64,000 nucleotides of DNA from Sporocytophaga myxococcoides (GCF_000775915.1 NZ_BBLT01000009.1:124001-188000); one strand, 5' to 3'; shown: positions 15,525-25,331, numbered from the stretch's first letter. Notes: a model not told the origin generated them from the letters alone. Numbers and translations are program-made.

Positions 15525-16349
15525 TTAGAAAAAATAATTTACTAAAAGTGAAACCTGATGTTGTTGGCCGGAAAGATCTTTATCTGATACCTTATTTTGA
15601 AATTGACTCTGCCACATATAACGTGCAGCAATTGCAACTGAATCGGTCAATTTTAATCCAAACTCTGTAACAGCACCTAATTTCAGCTGCTTCTCACGGT
15701 TTTCTTTACCATCTCCATCATCACTTACATAAACAAATGAAGGAGCTACCTGAGCAAGCAAACTGTAATAAAACCTATTCATTGAATACGTATAACCAAA
15801 AGAAATCGGAAGGCTTATAGATCTGATTTTTTTATTATAAACTACACGACCAATGGAAACTAGAGTGTCGGTCCTAGTTCTTACAAACTCATCAACAATA
15901 GGAACTTCAGTAGCAACCCCATCAACAGTATGAATATAACTTCCTATAGTATCATATTCTATATAGTTAGATTCTTTGGTAAATCTATTACTCACATTAC
16001 TATGATTTTTTGCCTTTCCTGCCTGATAATTAAATCCAATTTCAACGAATAAAATTTTAGACAACCAAACACATCCTCCAATTGAAGCAATTCTGGAATG
16101 GCCGCTTTCTATATTCTTGTCATTGTAGGAATCCCGGCTGTATCCTGCTCCGGCGTAAAGCTTGCTAAGTCTGAGCCTGTTTAATTGTTTCCCGGAAGAG
16201 CTGAAATATTCATGAGTAATTACCACAGGCTCTTTCACTTCATAGATCGTGTCAAACACAACAACTGTATCTCTTTGAGCAATTGCAGAAGAATTCATGA
16301 AGAAACAAATGAAAAGAATGAAGTAGAAAACTTTTAATGTCTTTTCCAA
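15525..16349 (-). CDS. Outer-membrane beta-barrel protein
   Basis: The signal peptide (MEKTLKVFYFILFICFFMNS, then SAIAQ) is followed by a 250-residue barrel-like protein with alternating strands: LYAGAGYSRDSYNDKN, ISLPISFGYTYSMNRFYYS, and a final HQVSLLVNYFF ending in aromatic Phe, as expected for BAM substrates. The start overlaps the preceding gene by 16 bases, so translation is coupled to the sigma / membrane-protein pair upstream. In Bacteroidetes, operons of ECF sigma, single-span membrane protein and barrel protein are common; the barrel may sense or respond to envelope conditions. Function is otherwise unknown. Confidence 0.82.
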   Translation of the reverse strand: MEKTLKVFYFILFICFFMNSSAIAQRDTVVVFDTIYEVKEPVVITHEYFSSSGKQLNRLRLSKLYAGAGYSRDSYNDKNIESGHSRIASIGGCVWLSKILFVEIGFNYQAGKAKNHSNVSNRFTKESNYIEYDTIGSYIHTVDGVATEVPIVDEFVRTRTDTLVSIGRVVYNKKIRSISLPISFGYTYSMNRFYYSLLAQVAPSFVYVSDDGDGKENREKQLKLGAVTEFGLKLTDSVAIAARYMWQSQFQNKVSDKDLSGQQHQVSLLVNYFF

Positions 16350-16930
16350 AATCTTCCTTTCGTTTTAATAGTGTCCACTTTATGAATAGTATCTTGTTTT
16401 ACTATCACAACTTTCTGAACCTTGATGAATGGATCTTTTGCTGATTCAGCAGGAATATTTTCGGAAAAATTTAAGTCCTGTTCCGATATTTTATTCTCTG
16501 GTTTTGCGATGCTCTCCTCATGCTGAGTTTGTGAGGATGAAGAGGCAGAAGTCTTATTCTGCTTTTGATCAGCAGAAACAGAAGTTACTTCGGATATCTT
16601 TACTTCAGCTCTCTCTTCTGGTGAAGTTTTAGTTGTAGTCTCACTTATGACTATAGTTTTGTTCTCTTGAATATGCTGAACGATCTCAGCATTTCTAACA
16701 GAACCTTTCTTCATATAATTGGAATAGAAATAATGTCCGGCCATAGCAGAACTAAGAAATAAAGTTATTATGATAGAAACAGCATAATATATATTAAACT
16801 GAGCCCATCTGAAATGAAGAAAATTTTGCTTCTGGATACGGCTTTCCATAGCCTCCCACTCACCTCCGTCTTTATTGACTGTATAATCATCAAAGACTGT
16901 TTTATACATGTCTTTAATTGGATCGCGCAT
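16334..16930 (-). CDS. Single-span membrane protein, probable anti-sigma partner
   Basis: About 45 cytoplasmic residues (including GGEWEAMESRIQKQN) precede one membrane helix (YAVSIIITLFLSSAMAG) and a low-complexity, Ser/Glu/Lys-rich periplasmic part ending in VVIVKQDTIHKVDTIKTKGR. No zinc-binding anti-sigma motif is present. Position is what argues for an anti-sigma role: it overlaps the ECF sigma gene upstream by 17 bases and the barrel gene downstream by 16 bases. The barrel's N-terminus has a similar DTVVVFDTIYEV stretch. Alternatively it is a periplasmic spacer protein. Confidence 0.65.
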   Translation of the reverse strand: MRDPIKDMYKTVFDDYTVNKDGGEWEAMESRIQKQNFLHFRWAQFNIYYAVSIIITLFLSSAMAGHYFYSNYMKKGSVRNAEIVQHIQENKTIVISETTTKTSPEERAEVKISEVTSVSADQKQNKTSASSSSQTQHEESIAKPENKISEQDLNFSENIPAESAKDPFIKVQKVVIVKQDTIHKVDTIKTKGRFWKRH

Positions 16931-17489
16931 AGTCTTGGGTAGATTTTAATAAATTCAACAAATATTCTTTTAATAATTTCTTTGCACGGTTAAGCCTTGT
17001 TCTTGAAGTAATTTCATCTATTTCAAGCAATGAAGAAATTTCCTTATGACTGAGCTCGTCAACATAGAACATGCTGAACACAGTGGAAAGAATCTCAGGC
17101 AGACTGTGCAAAGCTTTTAACATGTGTACTTCATAGCCGGGCATATCGAGCAGTTTAAGGTATTCGGCTTCGTCAAAAGAATCTTCAGCCAAATCTTTTT
17201 CTTCTTCGACCTCCTCCAGTCTGTACTTTTTATTCTTTCTTATAAAATCAATAGCAGAATGAATCATGACCCGCTTAAGCCATCCGACAAAAGATCCTTC
17301 ACCTTTGTACTGATCAAGGCATTTAAAAATCTCTATAAAACCTTCTTGTAAAACATCGCTTACATCATCAGAATTTTTTAGATAGCGGATGCATACACCT
17401 CTCAATAAAGGTGCATATCTGGTATACAATAAACGCTGCGCAAAGATAGAACGCTGTTTACAGGCCTGAATAAGTTCTTTTTCGTCCAT
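16914..17489 (-). CDS. ECF-family RNA polymerase sigma factor
   Basis: Region 2 lies at about residues 10-95 (ARLLYTRYAPLLRGVCIRYL in spirit, with DDVSDVLQEGFIEIFKCLDQ and GSFVGWLKRVMIHSAIDF). Region 4 is at 125-180, including LPEILSTVFSMFYVDELSHK and EISSLLEIDEITSRTRLNRA. At 191 residues it has the size of group 4 sigma factors, which direct RNA polymerase to a small set of promoters. The start is the ATG at 17489. It is the first gene of a three-gene overlapping operon with a single-span membrane protein and an outer-membrane barrel, so it most likely responds to an envelope signal. Confidence 0.92.
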   Translation of the reverse strand: MDEKELIQACKQRSIFAQRLLYTRYAPLLRGVCIRYLKNSDDVSDVLQEGFIEIFKCLDQYKGEGSFVGWLKRVMIHSAIDFIRKNKKYRLEEVEEEKDLAEDSFDEAEYLKLLDMPGYEVHMLKALHSLPEILSTVFSMFYVDELSHKEISSLLEIDEITSRTRLNRAKKLLKEYLLNLLKSTQDYARSN

Positions 17490-17830
17490 ATCCTCAAAGA
17501 GGGCGTATGACTTTTAAAAATGTTCTATAAAATTGCAGAAAAAATTTTAACTGGAGAATGAATATTATCCACCAACAACACAAAATACTGAAAAACAATA
17601 TCATACCCAAAAACACAATTATAATTCAAGCTCCCAAATTGAAATCATCAATACTGTTTATTTTAGATCATTAATCTTTTTGCAGCCTGAGTATACCAAA
17701 ATTCGATTGTAGTACTGATAAAAAAGATTCTTTTCTTGTTATTAGAAATAATTAAGCATAAATTATAAAATGCTTGAATAGTTTATAATAATATATACCT
17801 AACTACTACGAAATAGAAGATTTTTGAAAA
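17490..17830. other. Promoter region of the sigma-factor operon
   Basis: A 340-base AT-rich region upstream of the sigma gene, bounded by the terminator of the previous gene. It should contain the operon's promoter, but I found no clear consensus. No coding potential is visible. Confidence 0.4.
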
Positions 17831-17834
17831 GCAA

Positions 17835-17860
17835 AAAGCCAGACTTTTAAATCTGGCTTT
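17835..17860 (-). terminator. Terminator of the 17886-19253 gene
   Basis: AAAGCCAGA pairs with TCTGGCTTT across an eight-base loop. On the minus strand the stem ends in GGCTTTTTGC, a typical T-rich tail, 26 bases after the stop codon. Confidence 0.75.
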
Positions 17861-17885
17861 GTTGCTAAAACACACTATTTACCTT

Positions 17886-19253
17886 TTATTCAATAACCAG
17901 TTTGTCACTGATGACTGTTTCATTGTTAATGATTTTTACTAAATAAACTCCTGAAGTCAGATGGGAAAGATCCACTTTATCTTGTAATGATCCAGATTCA
18001 AAAACTGTTATACCTGACGTATTTGAGACGACCATTTGATCACCTGCTTTCAGACTTTTGATATTAAATACACCATTGCCTGGATTTGGATAAATAACGG
18101 ACTCTTTATTTCCTTTATTTACAATACCGGTAACTTCACCAATTTCTACGAACTCAGAATATACTGTTTTCTTATAATCTTCGTATTCAACTGAAGGCTC
18201 CAATCTTATGCTGACAATATCTTCCAAAAGGTTATCTTGATTATCATAAATTAATTCATTATTCGCTTCAGAAAACATTACAACTTCTCCGCTTCCATCA
18301 GAAGCAATATACTTGCTATGAACCACCTTACCTTTCTCAAATTCATCTTCTGATCTTTCACTGTAAACTAATTCATCCCCTTCAAAATCATTATAGATTG
18401 TTGTCGCTTTTAGATTAGTTTTATCATATGATGAAATCAACAACCAACCTATTCCCTGTGCTTTCATGACCTCTCTGAAATTTCCGTCTTTTGAGTTAGT
18501 AATCCTTAGTATTTCTTTCAGGCTTTTATCAGGATTATAAATCTTTCTGGTCTCGATCCAAAGATCCTGAAACTCTTCAAACACACTGGAATCCTGCACT
18601 ACCCATACATTATTCTTGTAATTTTCAGTTACTCTTTTTGCTGGAATTTCATTTTCGTAATCCAACCAACCGTCAAAGGTGATCCTTGATAAATATGTCC
18701 AGAGCTTAGTATCCGGATCAATAAAAGAATAACTCCTGCTTAATTCTTTTCTTTGTTCGTCATATTTTATGAGGTACTTGGTCTGATCGTTCCATTTTTG
18801 AGTTCGACTATCAAACATTCTCGTCTTCATCTCTTCCTCATCCGCCTGAGGATAAGACTGCACGTTTTCCAAACCAGAATTTAACTCCCATCCGTTTGAA
18901 TAAATGTAGGTAGCATGCCCACATGATTCTCCGTTTTCAAAATAGCAATAAGTTTCTTTCCTGGATGGATTCCATTTTTTTGCATTAAGATCCCACAAAT
19001 AACTATAATGTTCAATAACTTTATTGGTTGAATAAACCAGAGAATCTTTAGAGACCGGAATTTCATTACCGTTCTTGTTTATCTTTGTTACCTGATCACC
19101 ATATAGATTATATGTATACTGGTAAAGACTTGACAATTTCCACTCATCGTTAGCTTTATAATAAATCGCTTCTTTCGATGGTTTAAACACTTGAGCATTT
19201 GCGGTAAAAATCAGCATATTGCACACAGCAATAGCCTTATAAATCATTTTCAT
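17886..19253 (-). CDS. T9SS type A cargo protein of unknown function
   Basis: The signal peptide (MKMIYKAIAVCNMLIFTANA, cleaved before Q) leads into about 340 residues made of repeated strand units such as EWKLSSLYQYTYN, WELNSGLENVQSYPQ, WNDQTKYLIKYDEQ and KLWTYLSRITFDG. These look like the RHS-like 'YD' repeats seen in many Bacteroidetes secreted proteins. The last 75 residues form a sorting domain: VIYPNPGNGVFNIKSLKAG, VVSNTSGITVFESG, TSGVYLVKIIN. The mature protein is predicted on the surface or outside the cell. No catalytic motif is seen. Confidence 0.85.
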   Translation of the reverse strand: MKMIYKAIAVCNMLIFTANAQVFKPSKEAIYYKANDEWKLSSLYQYTYNLYGDQVTKINKNGNEIPVSKDSLVYSTNKVIEHYSYLWDLNAKKWNPSRKETYCYFENGESCGHATYIYSNGWELNSGLENVQSYPQADEEEMKTRMFDSRTQKWNDQTKYLIKYDEQRKELSRSYSFIDPDTKLWTYLSRITFDGWLDYENEIPAKRVTENYKNNVWVVQDSSVFEEFQDLWIETRKIYNPDKSLKEILRITNSKDGNFREVMKAQGIGWLLISSYDKTNLKATTIYNDFEGDELVYSERSEDEFEKGKVVHSKYIASDGSGEVVMFSEANNELIYDNQDNLLEDIVSIRLEPSVEYEDYKKTVYSEFVEIGEVTGIVNKGNKESVIYPNPGNGVFNIKSLKAGDQMVVSNTSGITVFESGSLQDKVDLSHLTSGVYLVKIINNETVISDKLVIE

Positions 19254-19384
19254 AGAGTATAATTTGAATAAAAATTAAATTAAAAAGAAAACATAAACTT
19301 TCAGCAAAGTAATATATGAAAAACTTATTAAATCCTGACCCTGGTCAGATTTTCAGGGGTTACAATCAGGATAAATATTTGTAG

Positions 19385-19981
19385 TTAAGCACGTTTCATA
19401 ATAATTTTTTTTCGGATCCGACTCAGACTGTCCTGATGTATACCAAGATAAGAAGCAATGTATTTCAGTGGCACTTGCTGGACGACTCTTGGCTGAATTT
19501 CATAAAGCTTTAGATATCGTTCTTCAGGACTAAGGTTTCTGAAATCTATTTCCCTTTGCAGGTTCCATTGAAGTAAAGCATCCAGCATTACATTCTCAAT
19601 GTCATTAAATACTTTTGTATGTTTTTTTAGAAAGATTATATCATCTTTTTCCCAGAAAAGCGCTGTTACATCTGTTAATGCATCAAGTGCTACTGCGGAA
19701 GGAACTTCATTCTGTACATACACAAAGGTTGAAACAAATTCATTCCAGGAGATAAAATCCATCGTTGTTTGATGTGTTCTATGATCAACATATAGCCTGA
19801 CGGTTCCGCTAATTAAAAAGTAAAGTCTTTTAACAGGTACTCCCTGTTTCATAAAAGTGGTACCTTTTTCTATTGAAACGGTTCGAGTGTGTTCTGAAAC
19901 AGTCTTTATATCTTCTTTGCTTATTTGAATACCCTTTTCCTCCAAAATTTGGAGAAACAATTTTAATTTATCCTGGGACAT
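19385..19981 (-). CDS. Crp/Fnr-family transcriptional regulator
   Basis: A cyclic-nucleotide-binding-like beta barrel spans about residues 20-125 (VSIEKGTTFMKQGVPVKRLY, FLISGTVRLYV). The C-terminal helix-turn-helix is at about 160-195: VPLKYIASYLGIHQDSLSRI, followed by RKKI. This matches the Bacteroidetes group of short Crp-like proteins, in which the ligand pocket often does not bind cAMP. It has no Fe-S cysteines of the Fnr type. It is read alone and divergently from the region leading to the Na+/H+ antiporter, but 680 bases separate them, so regulation of that gene is only a possibility. Confidence 0.9.
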   Translation of the reverse strand: MSQDKLKLFLQILEEKGIQISKEDIKTVSEHTRTVSIEKGTTFMKQGVPVKRLYFLISGTVRLYVDHRTHQTTMDFISWNEFVSTFVYVQNEVPSAVALDALTDVTALFWEKDDIIFLKKHTKVFNDIENVMLDALLQWNLQREIDFRNLSPEERYLKLYEIQPRVVQQVPLKYIASYLGIHQDSLSRIRKKIIMKRA

Positions 19982-20661
19982 AAGGATTACTGAAAAACGG
20001 GAATATATTCTAATTAAAGAAGATAGGTAACCTCACATTTTTTAAAATTTGATTCCTTTTTTTAGAAGGATAGATTTAACTGATTAAGTTGCCTCTCATT
20101 TCCTCTTTCCATAATCTCTATCAAAATAGACCAGCATGGCGATTTCTTAGATGATCTTAAATTTTTAATATGTAAGCAGCACACTGTCGCCAAAGCAATA
20201 ATATCCCATGGTCGAAATTGGATCTAGCAACAAAAACCCTTAAAAGTGGGTTCTTGCTCTAAGAAATGAAAATATCAATAAATTAAAGGGAAGGACCTTT
20301 CCCGCAGATCCTGTCGATATTGAATTTGGAACCCTATGGAATATGAAGCTCCCTTCCATATGATGAGCTTATAGAATCAGTGTTCTCAAGGAATATCTTC
20401 CATGATTTCTTTTCAGACCGAATTCAGGAAAAATGTTGCCTAACCAATAACTGCAAGACTATCGAGACGGGATCTGCCTTAATTACCAGTTTCGGATTAA
20501 ATATAAAAATTTTTCAGTCAGACTATGGAGATGGTGTAAATCCTGCTTATTATGCATAGACAAAGAAGGCAAAATATATCTCCAGTCATTATTTCTGGTT
20601 CTATTATTACCTGATGAGGAGTACCTAATATAAATTTCGTAGTAATTAAAGAAATATTAAA
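19982..20661. other. Long intergenic region with possible gene debris
   Basis: Apart from the protein-like debris at 20280-20559 (described separately), I see nothing in this 680-base stretch. The AAAAACCCTTAAAAGTGGGTTCTTG segment around 20231 contains a small hairpin (ACCC/GGGT) without a proper T-run. Confidence 0.4.
20280..20559 (+). pseudogene. Possible degenerate coding fragment
   Basis: One frame reads LKGRTFPADPVDIEFGTLWN then MKLPSI and stops; the next frame reads on with PYDELIESVFSRNIFHDFF, then SDRIQEKCCLTNNC and ITSFGLNIKIFQSDYGDGVN before a TAG at 20557-20559. Amino-acid make-up looks protein-like in both parts, and the frame switch around 20340-20360 suggests a decayed gene. 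I do not recognise a family, so this remains a weak call. Confidence 0.3.
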
Positions 20662-22269
20662 GTGCATAACAACTTACTACTTATACTCAGTCTTTTATTT
20701 GCAGTTTTTCTCCTTGTGATGTTGGCACAAAAGATGAAAATCGCCTATCCAATATTTCTTGTACTGGCAGGGCTAGTCATAAGTTTTATTCCAGGTATTC
20801 CTATCATTAAGTTAAAACCAGATCTTGTCTTTTTAATTTTCCTGCCACCTTTGCTTTATGAAGCGGCCTGGTATACTTCCTGGAAAGACTTCTGGAAATG
20901 GAAACGTCCTATCACGCTGCTTGCTTTCGGACTTGTGTTTTTTACCAGCACACTTGTGGCTTACTTTTCAAGCAGTATAATTCCCAGCTTTACTCTAGCA
21001 TTAGGCTTTCTGCTGGGAGGCATCATATCTCCTCCTGATGCAGTGGCCGCAACGACTGTATTAAAAGGTCTGGAAGTACCTAGGAGAGTGTTAACCACTC
21101 TTGAAGGGGAAAGTCTAGTAAATGATGCTTCATCACTGATTGTTTTCCGCTTCGCACTTGCAGCCATACTTACAGGCACCTTTTCATTTCAGGCCGCTGC
21201 CGGCCAATTCATTATAGTTGCTACTATGGGTGTTGTGGTGGGTCTTGCTGGTGCTCATTTAATGTATGCCATACATCGTTTTCTACCTACAACACCTGCA
21301 ATTGATGTGGCATTGACAGTAATGACACCCTACATTCTGTTCCTTACAGCAGAACAATTTCACTATTCCGGAGTAATGGCTGTAGTGAGCGGCGGGCTCT
21401 TTTTATCCTTCCGATCTCATAAAGTTTTCAGCACTGCCACTACACGTATCAATATGCTTGGTGTTTGGACAACCATGATATTTGTGATGAACGCTGTTGT
21501 ATTTATTCTGATAGGCCTCGAACTGCCCGAGATCATCAATGGATTGGGGGAATATTCAATTGCTCAAGGAATAAAATATGGCTTATTAATTAGTGGCATT
21601 ATCATATTGCTCAGATTTCTGTGGGTATTTCCGGCAACTCATATACCTCGATGGCTTAGTGCAGAAGTGCGTAAAGAGCCCAATCCGGGTTGGAAGAACC
21701 CGTTAGTCATCAGTTGGGCTGGAATGCGTGGAGTGGTATCCCTCGCAACTGCGTTGTCTATCCCAATGCTTATGAATGATGGTACTCCTTTCCCACATCG
21801 CAATCTGATTATCTTTATCACTTTCATAACGATACTTATCACACTTGTTGTTCAAGGACTTACACTGCCATTGATCATTAAACTCATCAATATAAAAGAA
21901 ATTGAGGAGATCATACCAGAAGATGAACAACAGACTGGAATAAATTTAAGATTATCTAGTGTTGCCCTTAGCCGCCTACGTGATAAATATGCTTTGGAAA
22001 TACACGAAAACGAATTGGTAACTATTTTGAAAGCAAATCTTGAACATGAGATAGCTTCCTCGCAACAAAGACTTGCCTCTTTAGAATGCGATACAACTCA
22101 AATTGAAAAAGTAGAAGATTATCGTAAAATCCTGTTAGATATCTATGCTGCTCAACGCATAGAACTCTTTCAACTACGGAAAGAAAAATACTTCAGTGAT
22201 AAAGAAATAAGAAAAGCAGAATTACAACTGGATTTAAATGAAATGAAAATCCGCGGCATACCAAGTTAA
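20662..22269 (+). CDS. Na+/H+ antiporter, CPA1 family
   Basis: About twelve membrane helices occupy residues 1-405. The CPA1 hallmarks are FLPPLLYEAAW near residue 60 and the Asp-containing core GGIISPPDAVAATTVL plus GESLVNDASSLIVFRFA, where the Asp residues carry the ions. The C-terminal 125 residues are a cytoplasmic, helical and charged tail (RLRDKYALEIHENELVTIL). The protein exchanges Na+ or K+ for protons across the inner membrane and helps with pH and salt balance. The start is a GTG at 20662 (VHNNLLLILSLLFAVFLLVM), directly before the first helix. It is monocistronic. Confidence 0.93.
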   Translation: MHNNLLLILSLLFAVFLLVMLAQKMKIAYPIFLVLAGLVISFIPGIPIIKLKPDLVFLIFLPPLLYEAAWYTSWKDFWKWKRPITLLAFGLVFFTSTLVAYFSSSIIPSFTLALGFLLGGIISPPDAVAATTVLKGLEVPRRVLTTLEGESLVNDASSLIVFRFALAAILTGTFSFQAAAGQFIIVATMGVVVGLAGAHLMYAIHRFLPTTPAIDVALTVMTPYILFLTAEQFHYSGVMAVVSGGLFLSFRSHKVFSTATTRINMLGVWTTMIFVMNAVVFILIGLELPEIINGLGEYSIAQGIKYGLLISGIIILLRFLWVFPATHIPRWLSAEVRKEPNPGWKNPLVISWAGMRGVVSLATALSIPMLMNDGTPFPHRNLIIFITFITILITLVVQGLTLPLIIKLINIKEIEEIIPEDEQQTGINLRLSSVALSRLRDKYALEIHENELVTILKANLEHEIASSQQRLASLECDTTQIEKVEDYRKILLDIYAAQRIELFQLRKEKYFSDKEIRKAELQLDLNEMKIRGIPS

Positions 22270-22309
22270 ATTCAGTAATTCTTACCAACCCTTAACTGAA
22301 CTTCTATAT

Positions 22310-22348
22310 AAAGCAAGAGACCTGTAAGTTATACAGATCTTTTGCTTT
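22310..22348. terminator. Terminator between antiporter and DUF418 genes
   Basis: An imperfect hairpin, AAAGCAAGAGACCTGTA against TACAGATCTTTTGCTTT, lies between convergent stop codons and can serve both strands. Mismatches in the middle of the stem lower confidence. Confidence 0.55.
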
Positions 22349-22361
22349 AAAAGAATAACTT

Positions 22362-23588
22362 TCATGAAGTTCGAGCAAGTTCCTTTCTCAATGGTACATC
22401 CTGAACAGACAAATAGGTTGCCGACCTCCATAGCCACTCTATTGGACCATAATGGAATCTGCTCATCCACCATTTGCTGAAATATATCTGAATCACAAAG
22501 AATAGGACACCTAATAGGAAACTATAAAAGAAACCAATAGTATCATACAATCCAGCTCCATATCCATAGATGAGAGGAACCCAAACTAATGATTGCATAA
22601 CATAAGTTGTCAGGCTCATTCTTCCTGTGTATTTAAGTATGTCAAGCCCCTTATTAATCGCTTCAACCTGATAAAGCAAAACAAAACCAGTAAAGATAAT
22701 CACCACAAATGCGAAGTTTGCATAAGAAGACAATATGATCGTCCATGCTTCAACAATAACCTTATCTGCAGCAATTTCAGGCAGATAGAAGCGGTTAAAA
22801 ATATATAACGGAAGGAATAAAACAGATGCAGTGACTAATGCAATTTTACAATGTTTTTTATAATTTTCGATTGTCCTGAAAAATCCACTTCTTCCTATAA
22901 CGATGCCAAGCATAAACAAACCCAGTGTCTGAAATACCCTGCCATACAAAAACATAAATAACCATTTGGATTTTTGTGCTTCATAAATATTAAATGAAAT
23001 TACATCGGTAAAGCTTCCTTTTGAAAAAACAGGAGTGCTGGACTTAAAGATTGCATCCATTGTAGTGAGTAACGGATTTCGTTGGAATTCATGATTAATA
23101 ATCTTGCTTAGAGCTATTAAAACAAACGGTATTTGCAAAAGGAAAAAAATCGCAAGAACAATCAAAGCCTTTGATGGTAATTTATCTAATACTACCAAAA
23201 CAAACCCCATAACAAAGAAAAAGGTGAGGATATCGCCTGAATATATCATACTATGAAACCATCCTATCACACCTAAAACGATAAGCCTCCAGAGAAAACG
23301 TCCTTTAAAATCTATTCCCTTATCCGTCTGCCTTTTCATCTGGATAAAAAAGCTTAATCCAAAAAGAAAGGCGAATAGCGCGTATGCTTTTCCTGCAAAA
23401 AGAAAATAAACAATCTCATTAATACATTTATCCAACGATTTTATGATCTCGGATTGTGATTCCGGAAATTGAAACAATTCAAAATGCTCTTGCATGTGAA
23501 CGGAGAAAAGTCCGAACAAAGCAATGCCTCTTAATACATCAATAACTTCAAGCCGGTCTGTAGGCTTTTTTAAAATGGGCAATTCCAT
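22362..23588 (-). CDS. DUF418 family integral membrane protein
   Basis: About nine to ten membrane helices. The N-terminus has the family signature RLEVIDVLRGIALFGLFSVHM, shared with acyltransferase-3-like and heparan-acetyltransferase-like proteins. The C-terminal DUF418 domain begins near residue 235 and contains YTGRMSLTTYVMQSLVWVPL. Members may transfer acyl groups to envelope components, but no substrate is established. At 408 residues the length is normal. It is monocistronic and convergent with the antiporter gene. Confidence 0.88.
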   Translation of the reverse strand: MELPILKKPTDRLEVIDVLRGIALFGLFSVHMQEHFELFQFPESQSEIIKSLDKCINEIVYFLFAGKAYALFAFLFGLSFFIQMKRQTDKGIDFKGRFLWRLIVLGVIGWFHSMIYSGDILTFFFVMGFVLVVLDKLPSKALIVLAIFFLLQIPFVLIALSKIINHEFQRNPLLTTMDAIFKSSTPVFSKGSFTDVISFNIYEAQKSKWLFMFLYGRVFQTLGLFMLGIVIGRSGFFRTIENYKKHCKIALVTASVLFLPLYIFNRFYLPEIAADKVIVEAWTIILSSYANFAFVVIIFTGFVLLYQVEAINKGLDILKYTGRMSLTTYVMQSLVWVPLIYGYGAGLYDTIGFFYSFLLGVLFFVIQIYFSKWWMSRFHYGPIEWLWRSATYLSVQDVPLRKELARTS

Positions 23589-24087
23589 AGATTCAATCTC
23601 GTTAGATTTAGGTTAGGTTTAAATTAAATTAGCTGAATTAGTCGACTTTGTAAAAGGTGCAATTAATTCATTAAAACCACTAAACTTAGATAAGAAAAAA
23701 TCGTAAAAAGCGATTCTAAACTAATCTAATTCACCTTGCATACTTACAGAAAAATAACGATCCAGACCACTGAAAAACAAACATTTACATTATTTAACCG
23801 AAATTAACTTCCCGGATAATACCTAAAGCTGACTTTCAGGGCATTCTGAGAAATTACATATTAATGGATGAGTGTCTTAATAAAATTCCCCTCTGATAAT
23901 ATTCATCACCTAGTCCACAATAAGAACTGCCACAAATCAACTTTATTTTGATCCATTTCTAAAAGTGACGTAAAAATTAAACTATATTATTAACCCTAAC
24001 TGCTATTTTTTTTAGTAAAGCTTATTTGTCAGAAGCATGGTTTTGGTGGAAAAAATATGAAATTCTGTTAAATCCAGAAGAATACAT
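23589..24087. other. Intergenic region, nothing identified
   Basis: About 500 AT-rich bases between the DUF418 start and the PorP/SprF stop. It must hold the DUF418 promoter. I see no gene, repeat or RNA fold that I can support. Confidence 0.4.
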
Positions 24088-25122
24088 TTACTTTCTATAA
24101 AACGAAGGGCATGGAAGTCTTTTATATTTAGTTTTTTTCTTCCCTTTTGAATCATCTTCACCAAATATGTAAATCAAAGAAATTTCATGAGCACCACCAG
24201 TTCTTTTGTTAAGTCTTGATACAACATAATCATAACTATAGCAAAAACTAAATCCATTAAATGCCACACCAATAAGGCCTATAATTGCCTCTGCATTGTT
24301 CAAACCAGACTCGTAGCGTTTTACAGGCAAGCCTCTATACCATATTCCGAACTGCAGAGGCTCCAGTAAAAAATTCACACCAAGATCCAATTGATCAAAT
24401 TTTCCCTGTGTTTTATAAAGAATTGATGGTGTTAAGGATTTTTCCTTGTATTTGATCCTTGTAGATCTGCCTCTCTCGCTGCTGGCTATCGGGATCCTCG
24501 CTCCTGCATGAAAGTTCAATTCAGAAGGTAATCTGCTGTCATCATCTAAAAAAGATTGGCGTGGCCTGTTTATGTGATGGTAGGCAAATCCAAACCAAAA
24601 TACTTCTGAATACAGCACTCCGCCTGAAGAAAAATCAAAATAATTTCTTTTTGATAAATTCAATGGCTCGGACGTCCCCCCTATAAATCCGTTGTCATCA
24701 TACTGATCAGGGAAAATAACTTTGGAATAATCAATACTTTGCTGCACATAAGTAGCCTGCAATCCTGGAATCAATGTCCAGGTTTCATTCAACCTGATAT
24801 GGTAAGAATAAAAACCTGATATCTCTGTCGATTTAAGTTTTGATGTACCCTCTTTATTCTGCATTACCATCAATCCTACTCCACTTGAATACCTGGAGAA
24901 AAAATGATCGAAAGATGCTGCGTAGGTTATGAAAGGTTTACCGGCAGTAGGCCACTGATTTCTATAATTAAGTATAGCCCTTGAAGAGTGGCTTGTTCCG
25001 GTCAATGCAGGATTTAAATACAATGGTGCATTGTAAAACTGAGAAAACTGTACATCCTGTGCATATGAATTATATGCATTAATGATCAAAATAAACAAAA
25101 CTAACTGTATTGGAATCTTCAT
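24088..25122 (-). CDS. PorP/SprF family type IX secretion membrane protein
   Basis: The signal peptide (MKIPIQLVLFILIINAYNSY, then AQ) is followed at once by the family signature DVQFSQFYNAPLYLNPALTG, and by LNYRNQWPTAGKPFITYAAS. The remainder is an outer-membrane barrel with repeated aromatic strands (YSEVFWFGFAYHHINRPRQS). SprF of Flavobacterium johnsoniae is needed to deliver the giant adhesin SprB to the surface, and PorP belongs to the secretion core; many genomes carry several paralogues, each next to its cargo. Here the divergent neighbour is a large PKD protein with a type B sorting domain, which fits a dedicated exporter-cargo pair. Confidence 0.94.
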   Translation of the reverse strand: MKIPIQLVLFILIINAYNSYAQDVQFSQFYNAPLYLNPALTGTSHSSRAILNYRNQWPTAGKPFITYAASFDHFFSRYSSGVGLMVMQNKEGTSKLKSTEISGFYSYHIRLNETWTLIPGLQATYVQQSIDYSKVIFPDQYDDNGFIGGTSEPLNLSKRNYFDFSSGGVLYSEVFWFGFAYHHINRPRQSFLDDDSRLPSELNFHAGARIPIASSERGRSTRIKYKEKSLTPSILYKTQGKFDQLDLGVNFLLEPLQFGIWYRGLPVKRYESGLNNAEAIIGLIGVAFNGFSFCYSYDYVVSRLNKRTGGAHEISLIYIFGEDDSKGKKKTKYKRLPCPSFYRK

Positions 25123-25331
25123 TTAATAAATCAAACCTTATTGCCTCTGTTTAGTTTTTCTTTTATTATAAATTCTTTTATGCTTCCAGGAATTGTTGAC
25201 TATAAAGGAGGCAAAGGATGACAGGTTCTGTCTATCTCATAATCAGAAAGATAAACATCATTCTCTCTGAATTACATAAAACTTAATATTGGTTTCCAGA
25301 AAGAATATTGGGATTATAAATTATCGAAGGG

